From positions 62,001 through 126,000 of the forward strand of contig MEDZ01000002.1 in the NCBI GenBank assembly GCA_001724275.1: a DNA stretch of 64,000 bases. The letters run 5' to 3'. Origin of the DNA: Gemmatimonadetes bacterium SCN 70-22. Lineage in GTDB: Bacteria; Gemmatimonadota; Gemmatimonadetes; Gemmatimonadales; Gemmatimonadaceae. The notes under the pieces are model-generated. The model saw only the letters and a program-made list of their open reading frames with translations, searched no databases and had not been told where the DNA came from. A program made the translations under genes and the position numbers. Shown here in pieces: positions 40,588-49,869 of this stretch (position 1 is the first letter of the stretch; every line of letters starts with the position of its first letter).

Positions 40588-41900
40588 AGGAGGTACTTCT
40601 CGCGCAGCGCGCCGAAGGCCGCCACTTCGCCCTGCCACGACGCGAAGATCTCGGCCGGCGATGCGCCGCCCTCGAGCATCGCCTTGAGCCGCGGGGTCGC
40701 CACCAGGCGGTCGAGCGTCGCCTCGTTCCACACGAGGCGGTCGCGATGCAGCGCGTGCACGGCCCATAACAGCGCCACCCCCACCCTGTATGGCTCGTAG
40801 GCATCGCGATCGGTGATCCGTACGCGGATGCCGCGCAGCGCCTGTCCGGCCAGCTCGGGCGGGCGCCCGTGATACGGCTTCTGCTCCGGCGTGAACGTCA
40901 CCGCATCGAAGGCGACGCCACGCAGCGGCACGTCGCGCAGGAGCGCGATCGCGCGTTCATGGTCGAGCCATGGCGCGCCGAGCAGCTGGAAGGGGTAGTC
41001 GGTCCCCCGCCCTTCGCTCACGTTGACCGCCTCGAACAGGCACGTCCCCACATAGGCCAGGAGCGACTCCAGCGTGAGGAGGTTGGGCGACGGCTTGCGC
41101 CACTCCAGCCCCGTCTGGTCGTACCACATGCCGCGCGTCCATCCGCGCATCGGGACGACGTCGAGCTTGACCGTACGCGCGCCGCGCAGCATGCGCTCGC
41201 CGTTGTAGAGGCGCGCGAGCTCACCCATCGTCATGCCATGCACGACGGGGACGCGGGCGTACGACCCGAAGCGAAAGCGCGCCGCGCTGTCCGTCACGAA
41301 GCCGTCCATCGCGCGCCCGGTGATCGGATTGGGACGATCGAGGACGACGACGGCGATCCCCTGTTCCGCCGCCGCCTCCATTACGAAGCCCAGGATGTTG
41401 ATGTGCTCGTAGAAGCGGGCGCCCACCTCCTGGATGTCGAAGACGATCACGTCCACGCCCGCCAGCGACTCGGCGCTCGGCTTGTGGTGCTCCCCATAGA
41501 GGTTGTACTTGGGAAGCCCGGTCCCGCGATCGGTGGCCACCTCGCCGTCACGGGTCGCCGAGTAGTCGTTGGACCTGATGTCGTACTCCATCCCGAACAG
41601 GACCTTGAGCCTGGCCTCGGGATGGCGATAGAGCGCATCCGCCAGGTGTGTCCCGTCGGCCAGGCGTGCGCTGTGGTTCGCCACGAGCGCCAGCGCCTTG
41701 CCGCGGATCAGGTGCGCGTACTCGCCGAGCAGGCGATCGGCCCCCACGATCACCGGGGCCGTGGCAGCGGAGACCGTCGGGGCGGGAGCCGTCACCGCCA
41801 TGGGCGCAGCCGAATCGTGCGCGGGGGGCGGGTGCGCCGTGGCCGACGTGGCGAGCGTCGCGATCAGGACAGGGAGCATGGGGAAAGGAAGGGACATCAA
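40578..41900 (-). CDS. namZ: NamZ-family (DUF1343) exo-beta-N-acetylmuramidase, exported
   Basis: The 440-aa product has a signal peptide and a Pro/Ala-rich linker to ~residue 50, then the DUF1343 fold. Visible blocks are GKALALVANHSARLADGTHLAD, the LFGMEYDIRS segment in place of the usual LFGPEHGIRG, VDVIVFDIQEVGARFYEHI, VLDRPNPITGRAMDG, VPVVHGMTMGELARLYN and VSEGRGTDYPFQLLGAPWLD. NamZ releases N-acetylmuramic acid from the non-reducing end of peptidoglycan fragments during cell-wall recycling. The altered GMEYDIRS block may affect specificity. The patatin gene is divergent, about 145 nt away. Confidence 0.87.
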   Translation of the reverse strand: MMSLPFPMLPVLIATLATSATAHPPPAHDSAAPMAVTAPAPTVSAATAPVIVGADRLLGEYAHLIRGKALALVANHSARLADGTHLADALYRHPEARLKVLFGMEYDIRSNDYSATRDGEVATDRGTGLPKYNLYGEHHKPSAESLAGVDVIVFDIQEVGARFYEHINILGFVMEAAAEQGIAVVVLDRPNPITGRAMDGFVTDSAARFRFGSYARVPVVHGMTMGELARLYNGERMLRGARTVKLDVVPMRGWTRGMWYDQTGLEWRKPSPNLLTLESLLAYVGTCLFEAVNVSEGRGTDYPFQLLGAPWLDHERAIALLRDVPLRGVAFDAVTFTPEQKPYHGRPPELAGQALRGIRVRITDRDAYEPYRVGVALLWAVHALHRDRLVWNEATLDRLVATPRLKAMLEGGASPAEIFASWQGEVAAFGALREKYLLYR

Positions 41901-42044
41901 TTGCCTCTGGAATGTCGTGGGCCGCTGGGCCGCCGCTTGAACTCTGAGGGAGAGCGGTGCTCGAACGCGGAGAGGGGCCTCCGCTTGAGCGCGGCGATGG
42001 CGCTGGCGACGTTTGAGGAGCCTCGCGCTCCCGACAACGATTCC

Positions 42045-43244
42045 ATGACGATACGCCTTGCCTCACTTCGGTGCTGGCGCGCCCTTGCGCTGCTCGCGGC
42101 CCTCCACGCAGTCGCCGGCTGCGCCGCCGTGCACCGCCCGCCGGCGACCGCCGCCTCGCTCGAGCGCGACGCGGTCGCCGCTCGTGACGTCGAACAGGCG
42201 ACCACCGATACCATCGTGAGCCGCCTCGCCCGCCGGGCGCTGGCCCGCGGGGACCGTACGGTCGACATCCTGCTGCTCTCCGGCGGCGGGCAAGGAGGCG
42301 CATACGGCGCCGGCTTCCTGCGTGGGTGGAAGGCGCGCACCGACGCCCCCATGCCCACCTTCGACCTCGTCTCCGGCATCTCCACGGGGGCGCTGCAGGC
42401 GCCGTTCGCCCTCCTGGGGACGGATGCGGCCCTCGATACCGTCGCCGCCTTGTACCGCCGCGCCGCCGAGAGCATCGCCCCGACCATCGACTGGCTCTTC
42501 TGGCTGCGCAGGACCGGGGGGCTCGTGAAGACGAAGCGCCTGGAACGCACCATCGCCTCCGCCATCGACACCGCGATGCAGGGGGCGCTGCAACGAGCAT
42601 TTGGAGAGGGGCGCCAGCTGGTGATCGGGACGACGGACTTCGACCTCGGGATCGGGCGCACGTGGGACATGTCGGGGGAGCTCGCCGGCGGTGCCGCCGC
42701 CCTTCGCCGCGCGCACACGCTCTTCCTTGCCGCGTCAGCGATTCCCGGGATCTTCCCGCCCAAGGTGATCGACGGGCGCGTGCATGCCGATGGCGGGGTT
42801 GTCTCCAACGTGCATCCGGTGCTCGCCCTGTCGCACTACGAGCGTCTGGCGCAGCAGGTCCGCGCGCTTGGCTTCAAGGAGCCGGTGACCGTGCGGCTGT
42901 GGGTGGTCATGAACCTGTGGACGCAGCTCGAGACCAAGGTCGTCGACCCGGCCAGTCGCGGCGGGATGCACGATCGCGCGTTCCTCCTCCTCTTCTGGAC
43001 CCAGCAGCCGCAATTCCTGCAGCGGCTCACCGAGCTGGCGCGGGCCGTGAACAGCGACGTGGACGGGCTGCGCATGGAGCTGCGCTTCACGACCATGCCC
43101 GCCGCGTTGGCCAGTGATCCCGCGGCGAAGAAGCTCTTCGACCGCGACTTCATGTTGCGCCTCGAGCGGCTCGGCTACGAGCGGGCGCAGGGTCCCTCGC
43201 CGTGGGACGCGGCGCCGCCCACGCCTTACCAGCGGTCGCAGTAG
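42045..43244 (+). CDS. Patatin-like phospholipase, lipoprotein
   Basis: The 399-aa product has a lipoprotein signal (LALLAALHAVAGC, Cys26), then a patatin domain. The oxyanion loop is LLSGGGQGGAYGAGFL (78-92), the nucleophile elbow VSGISTGAL (Ser113) and the catalytic dyad HADGGV (Asp249). After the catalytic core come helices typical of the larger bacterial patatins (WVVMNLWTQLETK). It probably hydrolyses phospholipids on the periplasmic face. Unlike the patatin at 12644 it has no barrel. Confidence 0.85.
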   Translation: MTIRLASLRCWRALALLAALHAVAGCAAVHRPPATAASLERDAVAARDVEQATTDTIVSRLARRALARGDRTVDILLLSGGGQGGAYGAGFLRGWKARTDAPMPTFDLVSGISTGALQAPFALLGTDAALDTVAALYRRAAESIAPTIDWLFWLRRTGGLVKTKRLERTIASAIDTAMQGALQRAFGEGRQLVIGTTDFDLGIGRTWDMSGELAGGAAALRRAHTLFLAASAIPGIFPPKVIDGRVHADGGVVSNVHPVLALSHYERLAQQVRALGFKEPVTVRLWVVMNLWTQLETKVVDPASRGGMHDRAFLLLFWTQQPQFLQRLTELARAVNSDVDGLRMELRFTTMPAALASDPAAKKLFDRDFMLRLERLGYERAQGPSPWDAAPPTPYQRSQ

Positions 43245-43277
43245 CGCGTACGGCGCCATCGTCAGGCGCGAACGAAA

Positions 43278-43313
43278 CCGCCCCGCGCCTCCACGTGGAG
43301 AGGCGCGGGGCGG
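43278..43313. terminator. Bidirectional GC-rich terminator hairpin
   Basis: CCGCCCCGCGCCTC and GAGGCGCGGGGCGG form a perfect 14-bp stem with an 8-nt loop, between the convergent patatin and cytochrome genes. Confidence 0.8.
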
Positions 43314-43328
43314 CGTGACGGCGCGAGC

Positions 43329-43835
43329 TTACTTCAGCTTCGCCGCCTTCACCTCTTCGATCGTCCACGGACCGGTGCGCGACGACGTCGCCGCGCGCAC
43401 GGTTGCAACTTCCTCGGCCGTCACGGCCGGGGCGCTGTTCCCCCACGACGAGCGCTCGTAGGTCAGGATCGCCGCGATCTGCGCGTCAGACAGCGACGCC
43501 CAGGGCGCCATCACGTTGTTGAACTTCTGCCCCTTGACGGTGACCTCGCCCTGCAGACCGTGGAGCACGATCGCGATCGGGATCGAGGGATCACCCGTGA
43601 GGATCTCCGACCCGGCCAGCGGCGGATACAGGTTCGGCAGCCCCTCGCCGTTCTCCTGGTGGCAGGTCTGGCAGACGAGGTACTCCGCCTTACCGTCGAG
43701 GCCGGCGGTGGCCGCAGGGGCCGCCCCGGCGGCCGGCGCCGCAGCCGTCGTGTCAGGAGTGGCCTGCTTCTCGCCGCCGCCGCACGCGGCCAGCGCGAAC
43801 AGGAGGGCTGGGGTCATCAGAACGAAGCGTCGCAT
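43329..43835 (-). CDS. Exported c-type cytochrome lipoprotein
   Basis: The 168-aa product has a lipoprotein signal (LLFALAAC, Cys18), an Ala/Pro/Thr-rich flexible linker (residues ~25-47), and one class I cytochrome c domain with CQTCH (Cys55, Cys58, His59) for covalent heme and Met109 in NNVMAPW as the sixth ligand. It carries single electrons in the periplasm, presumably tethered to a membrane. The flexible linker fits a shuttle between membrane complexes. No oxidase genes lie in the window. Confidence 0.9.
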   Translation of the reverse strand: MRRFVLMTPALLFALAACGGGEKQATPDTTAAAPAAGAAPAATAGLDGKAEYLVCQTCHQENGEGLPNLYPPLAGSEILTGDPSIPIAIVLHGLQGEVTVKGQKFNNVMAPWASLSDAQIAAILTYERSSWGNSAPAVTAEEVATVRAATSSRTGPWTIEEVKAAKLK

Positions 43836-43952
43836 GTAACTGTCGTCCTCTTGGGGTTACGTGGTGGGAGCGCAAAAGATAAGGCACCTTCCCGCGGGAA
43901 GGCACTAGCCGAGATGCAGCATCTGCGCAAAAAAGCGGGAAATCGCGCGCAA

Positions 43953-44471
43953 CTATGGCACCACCCGAAACGCGCGCCGCACGTACTCCATCGTCACCGT
44001 ACGCTTGTCGAACTCGACGGAATCCGCGCTCCCCGGCGCGAAAGGGTTGGACTGCGGGAAGCCGGCCACATAGGCCACCCCGGCGCCACGCGTCACGAGC
44101 TCGCCCTGTGGCGGCCCCTCCTCCGCCTCGAGCCTCGCCCAGGCCGTGGAGTCGTAGACGTAGATCCCGAGCAGCGCCTGCGGCGCGATAGTGGTGTCGT
44201 GCGGGAGGTACTCGAAGAGGCGCGCGGCGCGGATCCCCTGCTCCGCCAGCCGCTTCTCCCCCTCGGGATCGTCGACCAAACGAACGCGATCGTCCCACGA
44301 TTGAGGCGCTTCAAAGCGCCATGACAGCGCCTGTTGTGCGCCACCGCCCGTGCCGATCGACACGCTGACCGCCGAATCCGCGTCGCCACGCGCAACACCG
44401 CCCCCGCATGCCGCCACGCCCACACCCACCGTCAGGATCCACACGCCAGCCATCAACCACTTCCTGCCCAT
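43953..44471 (-). CDS. Hypothetical lipoprotein, 172 aa
   Basis: From the ATG at 44471 the product has a lipoprotein signal (LMAGVWILTVGVGVAAC, Cys22). The mature part (about 150 aa) is mixed alpha/beta with conserved-looking RFEAPQSWDDRVRLVDD, FEYLPHDTTIAPQALLGIYVYDSTAW and a C-terminal VTMEYVRRAFRVV. I do not recognise a named domain; the pattern recalls small hypothetical proteins that sit beside peptidases. It lies 45 nt downstream of an M20 peptidase gene, likely in one transcript. Confidence 0.65.
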   Translation of the reverse strand: MGRKWLMAGVWILTVGVGVAACGGGVARGDADSAVSVSIGTGGGAQQALSWRFEAPQSWDDRVRLVDDPEGEKRLAEQGIRAARLFEYLPHDTTIAPQALLGIYVYDSTAWARLEAEEGPPQGELVTRGAGVAYVAGFPQSNPFAPGSADSVEFDKRTVTMEYVRRAFRVVP

Positions 44472-44516
44472 CGCATCGCTCCCAAGTCCAAGGGTGTCCA
44501 CGCCAGCACTTCGGCG

Positions 44517-45989
44517 CTACGTCCGGGGGCGCCCCCCGGTCAGCTCCTTCACGAGCCGGTACCAGAACTCACGCACCTCGTTGAAGTGGCGGATGCTCAT
44601 CCGCTCGTCCTGGCCATGTGCACGATCGTCGGCCGCGTCGTAGATCGGCCCCGCGAGCCCATACACCGGAACGCCGAGGTTGCGGAGGTACAGGCCATCG
44701 GTCGCCCCGTTCTCCATGATCGGAATGACGAGCGCGCGCGGCCACACCTCGCTGGCGAGCGCCTCCACCACCCGCATCATGTCGGGACGAAGCGGAGACG
44801 CCTCACTCGGCGTCGCCTGCGCCACGGGGGTGACGTGGATCGAGCTGTCGGCCAGGACACGCACCAGCGTGTCCTGCACCGACTGCGACGACACCCCGGG
44901 GAAGATGCGGCAGTTGACGGTCGCCGTGACCCGCTGGGGGAGGGCGTTCTCGGCGTGGCCGCCGGAGAGCATCGTCGCCACACACGTCGTGCGCAGGTTG
45001 CCGTTGACCTGGGGATCGCGCGACAGCCGCTCGATCGCCGCCCCCGTGGTGGCGCCTCGCGACGCCGCGCGGAAGTCCGCGCCGCGCTGGCCGCTTTCCA
45101 ACGTGGCCATGCGGCCAAAGGACTCGCGCGTCACTTCGTTGTACATCACCGGAAAGCGGTACTGCGCCAGGCGCGCGAGGGCGCGGGCCAGCGAGTAGAT
45201 CGCGTTGTCGCTCCGGGGGACCGAGGAGTGTCCCCCTCGATTGGTCACCTCGAGCGTGAAGCTCTGGTACATCTTCTCCGACGACTGGGCGAAGAAGAGC
45301 GGACGACGCCCCGCTTCTTCCAGCAGCCCCCCCGCATCCGTGTTCAAGGCGTACTCCGCATTCCGCAGCGCGGGGACGTTGTCGAGCAGCCAACGGATCC
45401 CCTGCTCGCCCGACGTCTCCTCATCGGTGGTCAGGACGGCGATGACGTCGCGCGAGGGGATGAATCCCTCGCGCTTCCAGCGGACCATGTTGGCGACGAT
45501 GACGGCGGCGCCCCCCTTGTTGTCCGTCACTCCGCGCCCGTAGAGGTAGCCCTCCTTCTCGTGGAGGATGTACGGGTCCATCGTCCAGTCGCGCGCCAGC
45601 GCCTCGACCACGTCGACGTGGGCCATGAGGACGATGGGCTTGGCCCGTGCATCGCGCCCCCGCAGCGTCGCGACGAGGTTGCGGTGGAGCGTGCCGGGAC
45701 CCGCCAGCTGCACGTCGGCGGCGGGATAGCCGGCCGCGAGGAGGCGGTTCGCCATGGCCTGGTTCGCCCGGCTCATCTCCCGCCCGCTCGGCGCGGTGTT
45801 GATGTCGACCAGCTCCTTCAGGATCGCGCGACCCAGCGTGTCGCGCGCGCCGGCGGGGCGCTGGGCCGCTCCGCGCGCAGGAACCGCCACCAGGGCGAAC
45901 CCCAGCACGACGGTGGCGACGCAGGCGCGTGCGCCCCGCGGAACGACCTGCTGGACGAGTGCAGGGGCAACGCCCTGGAGGGGTGACAT
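44517..45989 (-). CDS. Exported M20-family metallopeptidase
   Basis: The 490-aa product has a signal peptide ending near ARGAAQ (residue ~43), then a co-catalytic zinc peptidase of the M20 family. Ligand and catalytic motifs in order are MAHVDVVEA (~124), [11 protein letters not shown] (~152), DEETSGEQG (~189), NTDAGG (~217) and the last histidine in DRAHGQDER (~458). The dimerisation insert starts at [17 protein letters not shown]. It should cleave dipeptides, N-acyl amino acids or carboxy-terminal residues in the periplasm. It is divergent from transketolase. Confidence 0.87.
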   Translation of the reverse strand: MSPLQGVAPALVQQVVPRGARACVATVVLGFALVAVPARGAAQRPAGARDTLGRAILKELVDINTAPSGREMSRANQAMANRLLAAGYPAADVQLAGPGTLHRNLVATLRGRDARAKPIVLMAHVDVVEALARDWTMDPYILHEKEGYLYGRGVTDNKGGAAVIVANMVRWKREGFIPSRDVIAVLTTDEETSGEQGIRWLLDNVPALRNAEYALNTDAGGLLEEAGRRPLFFAQSSEKMYQSFTLEVTNRGGHSSVPRSDNAIYSLARALARLAQYRFPVMYNEVTRESFGRMATLESGQRGADFRAASRGATTGAAIERLSRDPQVNGNLRTTCVATMLSGGHAENALPQRVTATVNCRIFPGVSSQSVQDTLVRVLADSSIHVTPVAQATPSEASPLRPDMMRVVEALASEVWPRALVIPIMENGATDGLYLRNLGVPVYGLAGPIYDAADDRAHGQDERMSIRHFNEVREFWYRLVKELTGGRPRT

Positions 45990-46163
45990 GGTGGAAGGGG
46001 CGATATGGAGCCTGCGCGGTTCGGCCGGAGAGAAGTCTCTAACGTACCTCGGCGATGCCCGGACGGCACGGGGCGGCCGGGGCGCATCGCGGGAGCGGGG
46101 CTGCTAGCTTTCACCCGCTTCGCCCTTTCGACACCCCTCGCCTTTCCGTCAGGAGATCCCTCC

Positions 46164-48182
46164 GTGTCCGCACCGGCCGACGCCGCTTCGCCGACGCTCG
46201 ACGCGCTCTGTGTCAATACAGTCCGCACCCTGTCCATCGATGCCGTCCAGAAGGCCGACAGCGGCCATCCGGGGGCGCCGATGGGGCTGGCCCCGCTGGC
46301 CTATGCCCTCTTCACGAAGCACATGCGGCACAACCCCGCCGACCCGGCGTGGCCCAACCGCGACCGCTTCGTCCTGTCCAACGGGCATGCCTCCATGCTC
46401 CTGTACTCCGCCTTGCACCTGTCGGGGTACGACCTCTCGCTGGACGACATCAGGAACTTCCGCCAGTGGGGGAGCAAGACCCCCGGGCACCCCGAGCATG
46501 GCCACACCCCGGGCGTCGAGACCACGACGGGCCCGCTGGGACAGGGGTTGGCGAATGCGGTCGGGATGGCGGTCGCCGAGGCGCACCTCGCGGCCACCTT
46601 CAACCGTGCAGGGCACTCCATCGTCGACCACTACACCTACTTCATCGCCGGCGACGGCTGCCTGATGGAGGGGATCTCGCACGAGGCCGCCTCGTTCGCC
46701 GGGCACTTCGGGCTCGGCAAGCTGATCGGGTTCTACGACGACAACGGCATCTCGATCGACGGCGAGACGAGCCTCACCTACAGCGACGACGTCGCCAAGC
46801 GCTTCGCGGCCTACGGCTGGCAGGTGCTTCGCATCGACGACGTCAACGACCTGGCGGCGATCGACGCCGCCGTGGCTGAAGCCAAGACCGACACGACCCG
46901 CCCGACGCTGGTGATCACGAAGACCCACATCGGCTACGGCTCGCCCAACCGGCAGGATTCGCACAACGCCCACGGCGCCCCGTTAGGCGTGGCAGAGGTG
47001 GCCCTCACCAAGCAGGCGCTGGGCTGGGCGTGGACCGAGCCGTTCACCATCCCCGCCGAGGTGCTCGCCCACTGGCGCGGCGCCACCGCGCGCGGCGCGG
47101 TGGAGAACGATGCGTGGCGCAAGTCGCTCATCGCCTACGCCAAGGCGCACCCCGAGCTGGCCAAGGAGTTCGGGCGCCGGATGCAGGGCGACCTCCCCGC
47201 CGGGTGGCAGCAGGCGCTCCCCGTCTTCAACAGCAAGAACGGCAACGTCGCCACCCGCAGCGCCTCCGAGGTGGTCCTCAATGCCCTGGCGGCCAGGATC
47301 CCCGAGCTCGTCGGCGGATCGGCCGACCTCAGCTGGTCGAACCTGACGGTCATCAAGGACGACCCGATGTTCGCCGCCGGGAACCTCGGCGGGCGCAATT
47401 TCCACTTCGGGGTGCGCGAGCACGCCATGGGGGCGATGATGAACGGGATGGCGCTGCACGGCGGCGTGATCCCGTACGGCGGGACCTTCCTCGTCTTCGC
47501 CGACTACATGCGCCCGGCCATCCGCCTCGCGGCGCTGATGGGGCAGCGGGTCATTTACGTCCTCACGCACGACTCCATCGGGCTGGGAGAGGACGGCCCC
47601 ACGCACCAGCCGGTCGAGCACCTGGCATCGCTTCGGTGCATCCCCAACCTCACCGTCATTCGCCCTGCCGACGCGGCGGAAACGGCCGAGGCCTGGCGCT
47701 CGGCGCTGCTGCACAAGGGCGGGCCGGTGGCGCTCGTCCTCACGCGGCAGAAGCTCCCCCTCATCGACCGAGAGAAGTACGCCGCCGTCAACGGCGCCGC
47801 ACGCGGGGGGTACATCCTCGCCGATGCGCCTAACGGTGCCCCCGCGGTCATCCTCATCGCCAGCGGCTCGGAGGTGGCGCTGGCCCTCGACGCGCAGGCG
47901 GCGCTGGCGGGCGAAGGGATCGCGGCGCGGGTGGTGAGCATGCCCAGCCAGGAGCTCTTCCTCAAGCAGCCGGCTGACTACCAGGCGTCGGTGCTGCCGT
48001 CAGGCACAAAGCGGGTGGCCGTCGAGGCGGCGCACCCCATGTCGTGGTATCGCTTCACCGGGATGGACGGCGCCGTGGTCGGGATCGAGACCTTCGGGGC
48101 GAGCGCGCCGTACCAGCGGCTGTTCAAGGAATACGGGATGACCGCGGAGGCAGTGGTCGCGGCGGCGAAGCGCGTGCTGTAG
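46164..48182 (+). CDS. tkt: Transketolase
   Basis: The 672-aa product starts at a GTG (46164) behind AGGAG. All TPP-enzyme parts are present: [19 protein letters not shown] and [10 protein letters not shown] near the N-terminus, the TPP/Mg motif [18 protein letters not shown] through DDNGISIDG (~residues 158-195), the middle pyrimidine domain with [15 protein letters not shown] (~418) and [15 protein letters not shown] (~468), and the C-terminal domain. It exchanges two-carbon units in the pentose phosphate pathway, cytoplasmic. The stop codon is immediately followed by one arm of a 28-bp inverted repeat. Confidence 0.93.
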   Translation: MSAPADAASPTLDALCVNTVRTLSIDAVQKADSGHPGAPMGLAPLAYALFTKHMRHNPADPAWPNRDRFVLSNGHASMLLYSALHLSGYDLSLDDIRNFRQWGSKTPGHPEHGHTPGVETTTGPLGQGLANAVGMAVAEAHLAATFNRAGHSIVDHYTYFIAGDGCLMEGISHEAASFAGHFGLGKLIGFYDDNGISIDGETSLTYSDDVAKRFAAYGWQVLRIDDVNDLAAIDAAVAEAKTDTTRPTLVITKTHIGYGSPNRQDSHNAHGAPLGVAEVALTKQALGWAWTEPFTIPAEVLAHWRGATARGAVENDAWRKSLIAYAKAHPELAKEFGRRMQGDLPAGWQQALPVFNSKNGNVATRSASEVVLNALAARIPELVGGSADLSWSNLTVIKDDPMFAAGNLGGRNFHFGVREHAMGAMMNGMALHGGVIPYGGTFLVFADYMRPAIRLAALMGQRVIYVLTHDSIGLGEDGPTHQPVEHLASLRCIPNLTVIRPADAAETAEAWRSALLHKGGPVALVLTRQKLPLIDREKYAAVNGAARGGYILADAPNGAPAVILIASGSEVALALDAQAALAGEGIAARVVSMPSQELFLKQPADYQASVLPSGTKRVAVEAAHPMSWYRFTGMDGAVVGIETFGASAPYQRLFKEYGMTAEAVVAAAKRVL

Positions 48183-48209
48183 GAGAAGACGAGAAGACGA
48201 GAAGACGAG
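48182..48209. repeat. 28-bp inverted repeat, left arm (three GAGAAGACG units)
   Basis: Three tandem 9-mers of the type GAGAAGACG. The exact reverse complement lies at 49836-49863, so the LanC-like gene between them is bracketed by a perfect 28-bp inverted repeat. The first base is the last base of the transketolase stop codon. Confidence 0.9.
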
Positions 48210-48289
48210 GGGCGGGCGCCTGGGCGGGCGGCCGCCCCTCGTGCGTCGGCGCACCCCGCGAATCGGGACGCCACCCGATCATCGCGCGA

Positions 48290-49708
48290 TCAGTCCCAGG
48301 ACGGCGCGTCGGGGAGCGCGACGAGCGGCTTCCGGCCGGTGATGGCGCCGTCCAGGTGCAACAACGCGAGCCCCACCCCGGCAGCGCCTTGCATCAGCCC
48401 GGTCTGCGCCACGAGCAGGTCGGGGCGCACGCGGTGCTCGGCCTGCACCCACTTGAGTCCGTCGCCATCGGCGGTCGCCCGCGAGAGCGCATCGTCCATC
48501 ACGCGCCGGGCGAACTCCAGGTGGCGCGCCTCGCCCGACATGGCGTGGAGCGCGAGGAAGAACTCGGCGACCCCGCAGTTGCCGCAGCACTGGGAGATGT
48601 TGTTCCAGTAGCCCGAGCGGTCGGGGTGCCGCTCGGGAACGCCGCTGTCGATCGTGGCCCGCTCGAGCCGGGGGAGCATGGCGCGCCACGTCGCGTCTCC
48701 CGTCACCTCGGCCAGCCGATGGTACAACCGTGCGGTCCCCGCCGGGCCGTGGCACCAGCTCAGGTAGTACAACTCCTCGCCCCCCGGCTCGGAGTGGAAG
48801 ACCTTCACCCCGCCATTGGGCATGCGGGTGGCAATGGACTGCAGGTAGCGCTCGCCGGCCAGGGCCGCGTCGAGGAAGCGCGACTCGCCGCACTCCTTCG
48901 AGAGCGTCGCGAGCGTGTAGGAGACGCCCGCCGTCCCGTGGGAGAAGTTCGGGTAGCGCCGAGGGACGGCGTCGGAGATGGCCCACTTGAGGCCGCCGTG
49001 CTCCGGCACCGCCACCTCGACGAGTCGTTCGCCCACGCGCCTGGCATCGCGGCGCCAATTGCTCCACGCCCCGCCGTTGCGGTCGAGCCACGCAAGGGTG
49101 AGGACGATCCCCGCGCTCCCCGAGATGATATCGGTGGAGGGGTTCCACGCCGCCCCCTTCCCCGCCGGGGCGAGCGAATCGCGCAGCAGTGCCACCGCGC
49201 GCGCACGCCCCTCCGCCAGGCGAGTGTCGCCGGTAGCCTGCCGGACCATCTCCAGGACGTATGCAGTCCCGGCAACCCCGGTGTAGAGTCCCGCCCCGCC
49301 CTCATCGAGGCTCGACGCCCGTGCCGGCAGCGTCGCCATGAGGTAGGCGCCCCCGTCGCGCGCCAGGTCGAGCCAACGGCGATCTCCCGTCGCATGCGCC
49401 AGCTCCAGGTAGAGGAGGACGACGCCGGGGCTCCCGCTGTACAGGTTCTCCTGGATGCTCTTCGCGTCCGCCGGGTCGGCCGGCCACGTTACCCCCCGTC
49501 CGTCACGCACCGCCGCGCGTGCGATCCACCGTTCGGCTGCCAGCGCGCCGTCGAGGTACGGGCGCGCCGCGCGCTGCCGGCCGAACAGGACGCCCCCGTC
49601 GCCCCACTGCGCCGGCACGATCGCCAGCGCGGCCGCGGCCAGTCCGCGTTCGAGCGCGTCGCGGCGGGTGATCGACCGGCTATCGAGGGGGAGGCGGGGC
49701 TCGCACAT
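48290..49708 (-). CDS. Exported LanC-like protein (lanthionine synthetase C-like domain)
   Basis: The 472-aa product starts at an ATG behind AGGAG and has a twin-arginine signal (SITRRDALERGLAAAALAI). It then shows the seven glycine motifs of the LanC toroid: SGSPG (91), TGVAG (143), SGSAG (196), HGTAG (257), HGPAG (320), CGNCG (375) and QGAAG (440). Zinc-site residues are Cys319 in SWCHG and Cys374 in SQCCGNCG; the usual third ligand, His of CHG, is replaced by Cys375. LanC enzymes form thioether rings in peptides. Here there is no precursor or dehydratase gene nearby and the protein is probably periplasmic, so catalysis of classical lanthionine formation is doubtful. Confidence 0.82.
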   Translation of the reverse strand: MCEPRLPLDSRSITRRDALERGLAAAALAIVPAQWGDGGVLFGRQRAARPYLDGALAAERWIARAAVRDGRGVTWPADPADAKSIQENLYSGSPGVVLLYLELAHATGDRRWLDLARDGGAYLMATLPARASSLDEGGAGLYTGVAGTAYVLEMVRQATGDTRLAEGRARAVALLRDSLAPAGKGAAWNPSTDIISGSAGIVLTLAWLDRNGGAWSNWRRDARRVGERLVEVAVPEHGGLKWAISDAVPRRYPNFSHGTAGVSYTLATLSKECGESRFLDAALAGERYLQSIATRMPNGGVKVFHSEPGGEELYYLSWCHGPAGTARLYHRLAEVTGDATWRAMLPRLERATIDSGVPERHPDRSGYWNNISQCCGNCGVAEFFLALHAMSGEARHLEFARRVMDDALSRATADGDGLKWVQAEHRVRPDLLVAQTGLMQGAAGVGLALLHLDGAITGRKPLVALPDAPSWD

Positions 49709-49835
49709 CGTGTCTCCTGCTGTAGGGCGTCCGCGTTCACCGCCCAACCTACCCCGGCGGACGCACTGGCGTCCAGCAATTCCCCCCTCCCCCGCTGGCT
49801 TTCCCCCACGCCGCAACACATAGTCCATCAGCGCA

Positions 49836-49863
49836 CTCGTCTTCTCGTCTTCTCGTCTTCTCC
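49836..49863. repeat. 28-bp inverted repeat, right arm
   Basis: Exact reverse complement of 48182-48209. It lies 128 nt upstream of the LanC-like start and 7 nt before the ATG of the HerA-like gene, so it occupies the place of that gene's ribosome-binding site; no Shine-Dalgarno sequence is visible there. Confidence 0.9.
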
Positions 49864-49869
49864 TGATTC

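Noticed and set aside
48290-49708. Lanthipeptide biosynthetic gene cluster
   Set aside because: There is no precursor peptide, dehydratase, transporter or protease near the LanC-like gene, and the protein is Tat-exported.
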